Positions 26,106-34,241 of a stretch of 64,000 nucleotides of DNA are shown one piece after another. Every line of letters starts with the position of its first letter. Position 1 is the stretch's first letter. The notes under the pieces were generated by a model. That model made no database searches, was not told the origin of the DNA, and saw only the letters and a program-made list of their open reading frames with translations. Location of the stretch: assembly GCA_022447525.1 (NCBI GenBank), contig JAKVBA010000029.1:1-64000 (forward strand). Direction: 5' to 3'. The translations under genes were made by a program, and so were the position numbers. The stretch is from Gammaproteobacteria bacterium. GTDB taxonomy: Bacteria > Pseudomonadota > Gammaproteobacteria > Arenicellales > Arenicellaceae.

Positions 26106-26498
26106 TTAAGAATTAATTTTTTGTTTTCTCAGCGCCCAGAGTAAACAGGTTCGACCAAAGCGAAGTAGCGGATACAGTAAGGTTGAAGCTCGCTTGGAAC
26201 GAAATATAGAAGCTTGTAGTCTATTAAAAATTCCAGAATTTGTGCTCATTAAGGCAAGCACATGCAAAGCATCGGCACCCCAATAAATCTGCTCATTAAC
26301 TTTTAGTATCATTCCCTGGTCTAAATCATATCCAGCTTGCTCTGCCTCGGATCTTGCTGCGTCGCTTTCTCGGGCGTTGATTAATTCTAAATTACCTACA
26401 TCTTCGCGGATTCTGAGCATTGTGGAGTAGCGCTTGCAAACTGGACACTCGCCGTCATAAATCAATATCAATCGCTGGTGCTTAGCAATATCACTCAT
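26106..26498 (-). CDS. DCC1-like thiol-disulfide oxidoreductase family protein (DUF393)
   Basis: 130 aa from the ATG at 26498, which overlaps the upstream stop by 8 bp (ATGAGTGA). The signature LIYDGECPVCKRYSTMLRIRE, with CPVC as the redox or metal-binding pair, defines the DUF393/DCC group. These are thioredoxin-like small proteins of unclear substrate. A late basic, hydrophobic segment (STLLYPLLRFGRTCLLWALRK) may contact the membrane. Sits between a GFA gene and a PhzF gene, so probably works in thiol or aldehyde handling; inference. Confidence 0.85.
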   Translation of the reverse strand: MSDIAKHQRLILIYDGECPVCKRYSTMLRIREDVGNLELINARESDAARSEAEQAGYDLDQGMILKVNEQIYWGADALHVLALMSTNSGIFNRLQASIFRSKRASTLLYPLLRFGRTCLLWALRKQKINS

Positions 26499-26907
26499 TA
26501 TCAACGACCGCATCGGCTGGATGGTTTACGCCATCATAGGTTGGTATATCGTCTATTTTCAATGGATTAATGCCCTCTAGACAGGCGACATTGAAACCAT
26601 ATTGAGTTGGATTCGAACGACGCTGATGATGAGTGTATATCCCGCATTCTCTACAAAAGTAATGCTTCGCGGTGCAAGTGTTGAAGGTATATTGTTTTAT
26701 ACTGGCTTCGCCCTTAACTATCTTTATACCACTTAAGGGGACAGACGCAGCCACCGCCCCGCGTCGTCTACATAACGAGCAATCACAACGTCTGATATCT
26801 ACCAAACCGTCGGGCAAGGTCAATTCAATTTCTACAGCGCCGCAATGACAGCGAGCCAGATGATGTTTTTTTACTTTTACGCCGTCAACCTCAGTCAGAA
26901 TAATCAT
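26491..26907 (-). CDS. GFA-family (Mss4-like) zinc protein
   Basis: 138 aa. The cysteine pattern of glutathione-dependent formaldehyde-activating/CENP-V proteins is intact: RCHCGAVEIEL, then CDCSLCRRRGAVAASVPLSGIKIVKGEASIKQYTFNTCTAKHYFCRECGIYTHHQ, which gives the structural Zn (CxC and CxxC) and the second Zn site. True formaldehyde-activating activity is proven for few family members. Located between MAPEG and DCC genes in a tight operon. Confidence 0.9.
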   Translation of the reverse strand: MIILTEVDGVKVKKHHLARCHCGAVEIELTLPDGLVDIRRCDCSLCRRRGAVAASVPLSGIKIVKGEASIKQYTFNTCTAKHYFCRECGIYTHHQRRSNPTQYGFNVACLEGINPLKIDDIPTYDGVNHPADAVVDNE

Positions 26908-26922
26908 ACCTTTCTCTTTATC

Positions 26923-27366
26923 TTAAAACGACAGAGCAGCCAACGCGTGATAAGCCAAACTACCAAATAGATAAAACACTATTAAGTATCCAGGCAAAGT
27001 AGCAAAATATACTCTCTTTGTTTGCATTTTCGATACTTCACTTCCAAGTAATATCGGATACGAGGCTCGTATTAGGACATAAATAAGTCCTAACAGAGTA
27101 GCCACGGACACCGATACAAAAATCGCATGTAACCACAGGGACACCAGAAAGGGTACCATTTGTTCCTGAGTATTTATAACCGCACGGTCAGCCGACAACA
27201 TTTGCTTGTCTTGGCCAAAATACCGATCAAATTCTTGACCTTGGTTTTCATACTTTTGTTTGAGACGATACTTGGTTCCTCTTTGCACCACTAATAAGAG
27301 GTAGTACCAAAATAAAAAGTATAAAACCGTGACAAGAGTCGGACCAGAGTAATCTGTTATCGCCAT
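26923..27366 (-). CDS. MAPEG-family membrane protein
   Basis: 147 aa, four membrane helices. It has ERAVINTQEQMVPFL-like helix 2 (ADRAVINTQEQMVPFLVSLWLHAIFV), the MAPEG glutathione-binding helix, plus YPILLG and a C-terminal hydrophobic helix. MAPEG proteins are membrane glutathione transferases or related enzymes. It is the first gene of the four-gene operon running to PhzF, spaced 15 bp from the GFA gene, and divergent from yqhD. Two further MAPEG genes lie at 42.8 and 56.8 kb. Confidence 0.85.
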   Translation of the reverse strand: MAITDYSGPTLVTVLYFLFWYYLLLVVQRGTKYRLKQKYENQGQEFDRYFGQDKQMLSADRAVINTQEQMVPFLVSLWLHAIFVSVSVATLLGLIYVLIRASYPILLGSEVSKMQTKRVYFATLPGYLIVFYLFGSLAYHALAALSF

Positions 27367-27646
27367 AAATTTGTGGAATAGTTAAATAAACAATCCCATA
27401 TTTTCATTGTTTGTTCCATAAGCATTATCTAGCGTTTTATTCAATCCTGTAAACTAAATGCTGAACTCGTGTTGTGATGTCGTTAATATCGCCTCAGGTA
27501 AAGTACGCACATTGTATTTAGAGCTGGTCGGAACAACTAGCCAACAATCTAAAGTTGTTGTTTGCAGGCAAGAAGACACGGCTTTTATTAGTTTTAATTT
27601 TTGGTTAGGCAGTATCATGCATATATCCAAACAAAAGGTGCCAACT

Positions 27647-28804
27647 ATGCAAAATTTTGATTTCTACAACCCAACTCATATTATTTTTGGTCAACAGCGT
27701 TTAAACGAGCTGGATAAACTAATCCCTTGTGATGCTAAAGTCATGGTCTTGTATGGCGGTGGCAGTGTGAAGAGAAATGGTGCATTAAATCAAGTACTGG
27801 AAGGTTTGGGGTCTCGTAAGGTAGTTGAGTTCAGCGGTATAGAACCCAATCCACAATTCACAACTTTAATGAGAGCAGTAGACAAAGTTCAAAGTGAAGA
27901 TATTGATTTTCTCTTGGCTGTTGGCGGAGGCTCAGTGATGGATGGCACTAAATTTATTGCGCTAGCATCTAAAATTGAAGAAAACCATGAAAGTCTATTG
28001 TTCAGAGGTTTTGTGTCACCAACCCAGCATTCAGCATTACCACTTGGATGCGTTGCGACATTACCCGCCACCGGCTCGGAAATGAACATGAGCAGTGTGG
28101 TTACTTACCAAGACCAAAAATACCCGGTGATGTCGCCTTTAACTTATCCGAAATTTTCGTTTCTAGATCCAACCTTTACTCAGACTCTCCCACAAGAACA
28201 GATTGCCAACGGCATTGCTGACGCTTTCGTTCACGTTGTCGAGCAATACATCACATATCCTGTCAACGCCAAGGTCCAAGATCGTATCGCTGAAGGCGTG
28301 TTACAAACTCTCATAGAAGAGGGGCCAACCACCTACGCAAATAACGATGACATCGAGGCTCGTGAAAATTTCATGTGGTCTGCAACAATGGCGCTCAATG
28401 GCGTAATAGGCAGTGGCGTTCCACAAGACTGGGCCACGCACATGATTGGCCACGAACTGACAGCGATGTATGGTATTGCTCACGGTCGCACACTCGCCAT
28501 CGTTCTGCCTTACTTACTCAGAGAGCGCAAAAAACAAAAGCGTGCGAAACTCTTGCAATTTGCTGAACGAGTTTGGCAAATCACAGAAGGGTCTGATGAC
28601 GAAAAAATCGATCAAGCAATTGATCGCACCGAGGCTTTTTTCAACAGCTTAGACATTGTGACCAAACTGTCTCATTACAATATAGACAATGACGGCATAA
28701 AAACGGTGGTACAGAATATGGAGAAGATGGGACTGACTGCGTTGTCTGAAACAAGAGACCTCGGCCTTGATACCGTTAGCAGAATTCTACGATCAGCTAG
28801 ATAG
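27647..28804 (+). CDS. yqhD: YqhD-like NADPH-dependent aldehyde reductase (iron-containing ADH)
   Basis: 385 aa from the ATG at 27647, which has AAGGTG upstream; the track start at 27458 adds 63 residues that do not match the family. MQNFDFYNPTHIIFGQQRL is the YqhD start. Cofactor loop YGGGSVKRNG and VGGGSVMDGTKF, ATLPATGSEMN, and metal ligands in IADAFVHVVEQYI, DWATHMIGHELTAMYGIAHG are present. YqhD reduces short-chain and glyoxal-type aldehydes to alcohols with NADPH. It is divergent from MAPEG/GFA, which fits aldehyde detoxification; that link is inference. Length is standard. Confidence 0.95.
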   Translation: MQNFDFYNPTHIIFGQQRLNELDKLIPCDAKVMVLYGGGSVKRNGALNQVLEGLGSRKVVEFSGIEPNPQFTTLMRAVDKVQSEDIDFLLAVGGGSVMDGTKFIALASKIEENHESLLFRGFVSPTQHSALPLGCVATLPATGSEMNMSSVVTYQDQKYPVMSPLTYPKFSFLDPTFTQTLPQEQIANGIADAFVHVVEQYITYPVNAKVQDRIAEGVLQTLIEEGPTTYANNDDIEARENFMWSATMALNGVIGSGVPQDWATHMIGHELTAMYGIAHGRTLAIVLPYLLRERKKQKRAKLLQFAERVWQITEGSDDEKIDQAIDRTEAFFNSLDIVTKLSHYNIDNDGIKTVVQNMEKMGLTALSETRDLGLDTVSRILRSAR

Positions 28805-28832
28805 TGTCGTCGCTTACAGACACTTAAAAACA

Positions 28833-28868
28833 AGACTGCACACGCTAATAACCTTGTGACTGCAGTCT
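28833..28868 (+). terminator. possible terminator after yqhD
   Basis: AGACTGCA at 28833-28840 pairs with TGCAGTCT at 28861-28868, and CAC/GTG inside can extend the stem with a bulge. TAAGCTTCACACTTTTTAAAG follows. No strong T-run directly after the stem, so this is tentative. Confidence 0.4.
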
Positions 28869-29073
28869 AAGCTTCACACTTTTTAAAGATCAATTACCAA
28901 TTGATATCATGCTTGGCCAGTGATCAATTTGATTGTTCCAATCAATATTACAGCTTCTGCACCATTTGAATTTCGCTATTAAAGTTGATTCGGCACAAAC
29001 AGAGTTTACTTAACTAGCGTCACTTTAATTCCAAGCCGTAAGCTGATTTGGCCAACCTATAATCAAAAAATAT

Positions 29074-29119
29074 TTGCATATAGTTGCATTTACAACTAAT
29101 ATAGTTGCTATAGCAACTA
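29074..29119 (+). promoter_or_regulatory. hppD promoter with two tandem 18-bp palindromic operators
   Basis: TAGTTGCATTTACAACTA (29081-29098, imperfect) and TAGTTGCTATAGCAACTA (29102-29119, perfect) lie 21 bp apart start to start, two helical turns. A candidate -35 TTGCAT (29074-29079), 17-bp spacer and -10 TAATAT (29097-29102) put the first operator in the spacer and the second across the likely start site, a repressor geometry. The hppD ATG is at 29135 with GAAAGGT upstream. The cognate regulator is not in the window; the half-site would suit a MarR-type factor, but this is inference. Confidence 0.75.
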
Positions 29120-29134
29120 ATAGAAAGGTCTCTC

Positions 29135-30214
29135 ATGTCAGATTTATTCGAAAACCCAATGGGTCTATGCGGATTTGAGTTTATTGAGTTCGCTGCAACT
29201 GAAGAAGGTACGCTTGAGCCAATTTTAGAAATGGCTGGCTTCAGCAAAGTAGCCGTGCATCGATCCAAAAATGTGCACCTATATCGCCAAGGAGGTATTA
29301 ACTTATTGCTCAATTATGAGCCGAACAGTAACGCCTATTACTTTGCACAAGAACACGGGCCATCAGCGTGTGGCATGGCATTTCGAGTAAAAGACGCACA
29401 ATTCGCATATGAGCGTGCTCTTGAGTTAGGCGCTCAGCCAGTTGAAATACCGACGGGACCAATGGAACTTAGATTGCCAGCCATCAAAGGCATTGGTGGC
29501 GCACCACTGTATTTAATTGACCGGTTTGAAGAAGGCTCGTCTATTTATGATATTGATTTCGTATTTCTAGAAGGTGTTGATCGCAATCCAGTTGGATGCG
29601 GCTTTAACGTTATCGATCATTTAACCCACAATGTGTATCGTGGTCGAATGAAGTACTGGGCCGATTTCTATGAGCGATTGTTTAACTTCAGAGAAATTCG
29701 CTATTTCGATATCAAGGGTGAATATACTGGCCTGTTGTCAAAAGCGTTGACTGCGCCAGATGGAATGATTCGCATTCCATTAAACGAGGAAGCTTCTAAA
29801 GAAACAGGACAGATTGAGGAGTTCCTGATGGCCTACAATGGCGAGGGGATTCAACACATCGCTTTCTCTTGCGACAATCTGTTGGAGTGCTGGGATAAGT
29901 TAAAAGCGCGCGGCATGCCCTTTATGAGCGCACCACCCGACACTTACTATGCCATGCTAAATGAACGTTTGCCCAATCATGGTGAGCCAGTGGAAGAACT
30001 TCAAACTCGTGGTATTCTGTTAGATGGCTCAACTGAGAATGACGATCCTCGTCTATTGTTACAAATTTTTTCAGACACATTAATAGGCCCAGTATTCTTT
30101 GAATTTATCCAAAGAAAGAAGGATGATGGTTTTGGTGAAGGTAATTTCAAAGCTTTGTTTGAATCAATTGAAAGGGACCAAATCGAAAGAGGCATCATTG
30201 CCACCGACGTATAA
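29135..30214 (+). CDS. hppD: 4-hydroxyphenylpyruvate dioxygenase
   Basis: 359 aa. Turns 4-hydroxyphenylpyruvate into homogentisate, using Fe(II) and the substrate's own keto acid. Two VOC-type halves are seen; the iron ligands are H162 (VIDHLTHNV), H241 (GIQHIAF) and E323 (FFEFIQRK), exactly one residue off the Pseudomonas enzyme numbering. The C-terminal helix [17 protein letters not shown] is intact. It begins a seven-gene operon for Phe/Tyr breakdown and follows a two-operator promoter. All catalytic residues are present. Confidence 0.97.
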   Translation: MSDLFENPMGLCGFEFIEFAATEEGTLEPILEMAGFSKVAVHRSKNVHLYRQGGINLLLNYEPNSNAYYFAQEHGPSACGMAFRVKDAQFAYERALELGAQPVEIPTGPMELRLPAIKGIGGAPLYLIDRFEEGSSIYDIDFVFLEGVDRNPVGCGFNVIDHLTHNVYRGRMKYWADFYERLFNFREIRYFDIKGEYTGLLSKALTAPDGMIRIPLNEEASKETGQIEEFLMAYNGEGIQHIAFSCDNLLECWDKLKARGMPFMSAPPDTYYAMLNERLPNHGEPVEELQTRGILLDGSTENDDPRLLLQIFSDTLIGPVFFEFIQRKKDDGFGEGNFKALFESIERDQIERGIIATDV

Positions 30215-30260
30215 TTAGATACATCAAGCCAAATAGGCAAAATAGGTAAGAGGTCAAAAT

Positions 30261-31577
30261 ATGTTAGTACTCAATGAAACCCACAACCCTGAATTGAAAA
30301 GCTGGGTAGCGTCTGCCAATGGCACCAGCACTGAGTTTCCGATTCAAAATTTACCTTTTGCAATTTTTCGTCGCAAGGGGCATGACGAAGCATTTAGAGC
30401 TGGGGTTGCTATCGGAGAGCACATTGTAGACCTACGTGCGGCACACAAAGCAGGGGTTTTCCCAATGGAACTCACCCCTATTTTAAAAACGCTCTATAAA
30501 CCGCGCTTAAACAAGTTTATGGCACTCGGAAAAGAATCATGGTCGGCACTGCGTCTCGCTTTATCAAGGGTGTTGCGTGAGGACTCTGATAAAATAGTGC
30601 AATTGGAAACATGTTTAATTCCGCAAGCTCAAGCCGAGTACAAGTTACCAGCACGGATAGGTGACTATACTGACTTTTATACCTCAATTCATCACGCCAC
30701 CAATGTAGGTAAGTTGTTTAGACCTGACAATCCACTTTTACCAAACTATCAATGGGTACCAATCGGCTATCATGGCCGCAGTTCGTCAATCAAAGTGTCA
30801 GGCCATGAGTTTCATCGCCCCGTCGGACAGCTGAAAGCGCCAGACGCCGATCACCCAACACTTGCTCCTTGTAAACGTTTAGACTACGAACTCGAAGTAG
30901 GTATTTACATCGGCACAGAAAACGATCTTGGTGAATCAATCTCGATTGAAAAAGCCGAAGATCATGTGTTTGGCCTATGTCTATTTAATGATTGGTCGGC
31001 GCGCGATATCCAAGCTTGGGAGTACCAGCCTTTGGGGCCATTTTTGTCCAAAAGCTTTGCGTCAACTGTATCTCCTTGGATCGTTACTATGGAGGCACTT
31101 GCGCCTTACAGACAACAATGGAGTCGACCAGCTGATCACCCACAGCCGCTGGACTATTTAGACTCACAAGAACTAAGAGATCGTGGCGCCGTGAATATGC
31201 ACCTCGAAATCTATATTCAAACTAAAAAAATGCGTAAAGACGGAGACGCAGCAGAGCGCATTGCCATAAGTAACTTTAATCAATCTTACTGGTCAATCTC
31301 ACAAATGGTAACGCATCATAGCGTGAATGGATGCAATCTTAAGGCCGGCGACTTGTTCGGTAGCGGCACTATGTCGGGCCCAAGTGAGGACAGCGTTGGA
31401 GCGCTCTTAGAGGCTACAGAGGGCGGTAAAAAACCAATCACTCTAAAAAATGGAGAAACCCGAACTTTTCTAGAAGACGGTGATACAGTGATTTTGAAAG
31501 GACATTGCCAAAGCGATAGCGCCCCCAAAATCGGCTTTGGTGAAGCTTCGGCGACTGTATTAGCAAGTAAGTACTAG
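30261..31577 (+). CDS. fahA: fumarylacetoacetase
   Basis: 438 aa, cleaves fumarylacetoacetate to fumarate and acetoacetate, the last ring-derived step of Tyr breakdown. N-terminal SH3-like domain (FAIFRRKGHDEAFRAGVAIGEHIVDLRA) then the catalytic FAH domain: DYTDFYTSIHHATNVGKLFRPDNPLL, YHGRSSSIKVSG, DYELEVGIYIG, LFNDWSARDIQAWEYQPLGPFLSKSF and GSGTMSGPS. The catalytic His and the metal-binding Asp/Glu residues are all visible. Long, eukaryote-like form, as usual for this pathway. Confidence 0.97.
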   Translation: MLVLNETHNPELKSWVASANGTSTEFPIQNLPFAIFRRKGHDEAFRAGVAIGEHIVDLRAAHKAGVFPMELTPILKTLYKPRLNKFMALGKESWSALRLALSRVLREDSDKIVQLETCLIPQAQAEYKLPARIGDYTDFYTSIHHATNVGKLFRPDNPLLPNYQWVPIGYHGRSSSIKVSGHEFHRPVGQLKAPDADHPTLAPCKRLDYELEVGIYIGTENDLGESISIEKAEDHVFGLCLFNDWSARDIQAWEYQPLGPFLSKSFASTVSPWIVTMEALAPYRQQWSRPADHPQPLDYLDSQELRDRGAVNMHLEIYIQTKKMRKDGDAAERIAISNFNQSYWSISQMVTHHSVNGCNLKAGDLFGSGTMSGPSEDSVGALLEATEGGKKPITLKNGETRTFLEDGDTVILKGHCQSDSAPKIGFGEASATVLASKY

Positions 31578-31591
31578 GAGGGAAATAGAAA

Positions 31592-32131
31592 GTGAAAATT
31601 GATCGAATTCATCATGTCGCTTATCGGTGTCATGATGCCAAAGAAACGGTTGAATGGTATGTTAAAAATTTAAAGATGGATTTTCAGCTCGCTATTGCTG
31701 AAGACCAAGTTCCTTCTACCAAAGAGCCCGATCCGTACATGCATGTTTTCCTGGACGCTGGTCACGGCAACGTTTTAGCTTTTTTCGAACTACCGACTAA
31801 ACCAAAAATGGGAAGAGATGAGAATACGCCAGAATGGGTACAACATATTGCTTTCAAAGTCCAAGACATGGAGACCCTCAAGGCTTATAAAGAGCATCTC
31901 GAAGCAAATGGTATTGAAGTTCTTGGTGTAACCGATCATTCGGTATTTCACTCGATTTATTTTTTTGATCCCAATGGACATCGCTTAGAACTAGCCGCAC
32001 CTGACTCAGCCGAAAAAGAAAAACTTGAGCGACTAAGCGAGGTAAAGTGGGATATGCTCAATGAGTGGGCTGAAACTAAAAAGGCACCCCGTCACGCTGA
32101 CTGGATGCATAATAAAGAGTTTGACTCATGA
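31592..32131 (+). CDS. VOC-superfamily protein in Tyr-catabolic operon, function unknown
   Basis: 179 aa, GTG start, AGGAGGG upstream. Two beta-alpha-beta-beta-beta modules: RIHHVAYRCHDAKETVEWYVKNLKMDFQL and WVQHIAFKVQDMETLKAYKEHLEANGIEV. Candidate metal ligands in glyoxalase-like order are H8, E66 (FFELP), H85 (QHIAF) and E133 (LELAAP); H85 and E133 with H8 would suit a type I extradiol dioxygenase. A charged tail of about 40 residues follows. The gene lies between fahA and maiA (overlapping maiA by 4 bp), and no hmgA of the usual family is in the operon, so homogentisate cleavage is one possible role. A lactoylglutathione-lyase-like or isomerase role is equally open. Confidence 0.88.
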   Translation: MKIDRIHHVAYRCHDAKETVEWYVKNLKMDFQLAIAEDQVPSTKEPDPYMHVFLDAGHGNVLAFFELPTKPKMGRDENTPEWVQHIAFKVQDMETLKAYKEHLEANGIEVLGVTDHSVFHSIYFFDPNGHRLELAAPDSAEKEKLERLSEVKWDMLNEWAETKKAPRHADWMHNKEFDS

Positions 32132-32781
32132 GTGAACAAATCACGCTCACCACCTATTTTCGTAGTACCGCTGCTTATCGTGTTCGAATTGCTCTCAACC
32201 ACAAAGGAATTGATCACACTTTGTTGCCTGTTAATTTATTGACAGGAGAACACAAGGAGGATTCATTTTTAGCTCACAATCCTCAAGGTTTATTACCAAC
32301 ATTGAAGATAGATGACGCCGTAGTGACTCAATCTATGGCTATTTTAGAGTACATAGAGGAAACCTATCCGCAGTCAGCTCTCTTACCTGATGATGGTTTA
32401 CAACGTGCTGCAGTACGATCGTTGGCACACAGTATCGCATGCGATATTCACCCGCTAAACAATCTTAGAGTTTTGAAGTATCTAGTCAACGAAGTGAATG
32501 TGGACGAAAGCGGCAAGCTAAAATGGTATCACCATTGGCTTGAACAGGGTTTCTCAGCCATTGAGAAACAATTAGCGCATAATGCTGATAGAGAAAATTT
32601 TTGTTTTGGAAGTTCAGTAACTATGGCGGATGTTTGTCTGATCCCTCAGGTCTACAACGCCAATCGTTTTAATTTCGATTTAAGTAATTATCCGTTGATT
32701 AGTGAAGTTAATGAGCATTGCCTGCAGTTACCCGCATTCGCTAAATCAGCTCCAGAACATCAACCAGATTTTAAATCTTAA
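32128..32781 (+). CDS. maiA: maleylacetoacetate isomerase (zeta-class GST)
   Basis: 217 aa, isomerises maleylacetoacetate to fumarylacetoacetate with glutathione. The N-terminal thioredoxin-fold start [20 protein letters not shown] is the zeta-class signature (the usual Cys of SSCxxRVRIAL is Ala here, common in bacteria), then [13 protein letters not shown] and [15 protein letters not shown], and a helical C-terminal domain with the [18 protein letters not shown] motif. Start overlaps the VOC stop (ATGA), so translation is coupled. Confidence 0.95.
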   Translation: MSEQITLTTYFRSTAAYRVRIALNHKGIDHTLLPVNLLTGEHKEDSFLAHNPQGLLPTLKIDDAVVTQSMAILEYIEETYPQSALLPDDGLQRAAVRSLAHSIACDIHPLNNLRVLKYLVNEVNVDESGKLKWYHHWLEQGFSAIEKQLAHNADRENFCFGSSVTMADVCLIPQVYNANRFNFDLSNYPLISEVNEHCLQLPAFAKSAPEHQPDFKS

Positions 32782-32837
32782 AACCAAGGAAGCCTCTGCT
32801 CAATCTGAGGTTACCTAATAATGAACAGGAGCTAACC

Positions 32838-33539
32838 ATGGCTGGGTTCGATAAAGTAGTAACAAGTTACACTGAGGCTATGGCTGGCCTTGAAGATAAT
32901 ATGACTATCGTCGCTGGCGGCTTTGGCCTGTGTGGTATTCCTGAAAATTTAATCAAGGAAATAAAACGCAAAGGCACAAGGGGTTTAACCATCGCTTCCA
33001 ATAACGCAGGTGTTGATGGTAAAGGCCTTGGTCTTCTTCTTGAAGACAAACAAATTAGAAAAATGATCGCATCTTACGTTGGTGAAAATGCGCTCTTCGA
33101 GGCGCAAATGATGAGCGGTGAATTGGAAGTTGAGCTTACACCACAAGGCACTTTAGCCGAAAAAATGCGGGCTGGCGGAGCCGGCATACCCGCTTTCTAT
33201 ACTGCAACTGGCTACGGAACACCGGTGGGAGAGGGCAAAGAGGTACGTGAATTCAACGGTCGACATTACATTCTCGAAGAAGCAATTCAGGGCGATTTCT
33301 CGATCGGTAAAGCATGGAAAGCCGATCGACATGGCAATTTAATGTTTCGAAAAACGGCAAGAAACTTTAACCCGATGGCGATCACAGCAGGAAAAATTTC
33401 AGTAGTTGAGGTCGAGGAAATTGTTGAGGTAGGTGAATTAGATCCGGATGAAATTCACCTACCAGGCATCTATGTCAATCGATTAATCAAAGGCACTTTC
33501 GAGAAGGCCATTGAACAACGCACCGTAAGAAACGCATAA
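32838..33539 (+). CDS. scoA: 3-oxoacid CoA-transferase subunit A
   Basis: 233 aa. [58 protein letters not shown] and [19 protein letters not shown] are the CoA-transferase family I alpha motifs. With ScoB it moves CoA from succinyl-CoA to acetoacetate, so the product of FahA enters central metabolism. The GTGxxxG-like glycine loop and length match SCOT-type enzymes. Good ribosome site before ATG (AGGAGC). Confidence 0.94.
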   Translation: MAGFDKVVTSYTEAMAGLEDNMTIVAGGFGLCGIPENLIKEIKRKGTRGLTIASNNAGVDGKGLGLLLEDKQIRKMIASYVGENALFEAQMMSGELEVELTPQGTLAEKMRAGGAGIPAFYTATGYGTPVGEGKEVREFNGRHYILEEAIQGDFSIGKAWKADRHGNLMFRKTARNFNPMAITAGKISVVEVEEIVEVGELDPDEIHLPGIYVNRLIKGTFEKAIEQRTVRNA

Positions 33540-33554
33540 ACCGGAGGAGCAGAT

Positions 33555-34211
33555 ATGGCACTTACAAGAGAACAGCTTGCACAACGCGTTTCACAAGAGT
33601 TTAAAGATGGTTACTATGTAAATCTTGGTATCGGCATACCAACGCTAGCGGCAAACTACATACCTGACGATATGGAAGTATTACTGCAATCGGAAAACGG
33701 TTTGTTAGGGATGGGCCCGTTTCCGTTGGAGGAAGAAGTCGATGCCGATTTAATCAACGCTGGCAAACAGACAGTGACAATGAAGACAGGCGCTTCAATT
33801 TTTTCGTCTGCTGAGTCATTTGCGATGATAAGAGGTGGTCACGTAGATTTAACTGTACTCGGGGCCTTTGAGGTTGACTGCCAGGGCAACATCGCGTCCT
33901 ATATGATCCCCGGCAAACTCATCAAAGGAATGGGCGGAGCGATGGATTTGGTTGCCGGGGCGGACAACATCATCGTAACCATGACACACGCTTCTAAATC
34001 TGGACAGTCTAAGCTGCTTAAGGAATGCACATTGCCACTAACCGGCAAAGGCTGCATTAAAAGGGTTCTAACAGACCTTGCTCTAATGGACATAGAAGAT
34101 GGAAAATTTATACTGCGCGAGCGCGCACCAGGCGTTAGCGTAGAAGAAATCCTTTCACTGACTGAGGGCGAGCTAGTAGTGCCTGATCATGTTCCAGAAA
34201 TGCAGGTTTAA
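33555..34211 (+). CDS. scoB: 3-oxoacid CoA-transferase subunit B
   Basis: 218 aa. YYVNLGIGIPTLAANYIP, the catalytic Glu in LLQSENGLLGMGP, INAGKQTVT and GGHVDLTVLGAFEVDCQGNIASYMIPGKLIKGMGGAMDLVAG are the beta subunit motifs. Starts 15 bp after scoA with GGAGGAG. The pair is intact, so acetoacetate from Tyr can be activated. Confidence 0.95.
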   Translation: MALTREQLAQRVSQEFKDGYYVNLGIGIPTLAANYIPDDMEVLLQSENGLLGMGPFPLEEEVDADLINAGKQTVTMKTGASIFSSAESFAMIRGGHVDLTVLGAFEVDCQGNIASYMIPGKLIKGMGGAMDLVAGADNIIVTMTHASKSGQSKLLKECTLPLTGKGCIKRVLTDLALMDIEDGKFILRERAPGVSVEEILSLTEGELVVPDHVPEMQV

Positions 34212-34241
34212 TTACTCTCATTACTTTATATACCTACTGCA

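Noticed and set aside
27458-27646. N-terminal extension of yqhD in the ORF track
   Set aside because: The ATG at 27647 has a good ribosome site and gives the exact YqhD length; the 63 upstream residues match nothing.
29020-29313. 97-aa minus-strand ORF over the hppD promoter
   Set aside because: It overlaps the two operators and the hppD start; composition is not protein-like and no ribosome site is seen.
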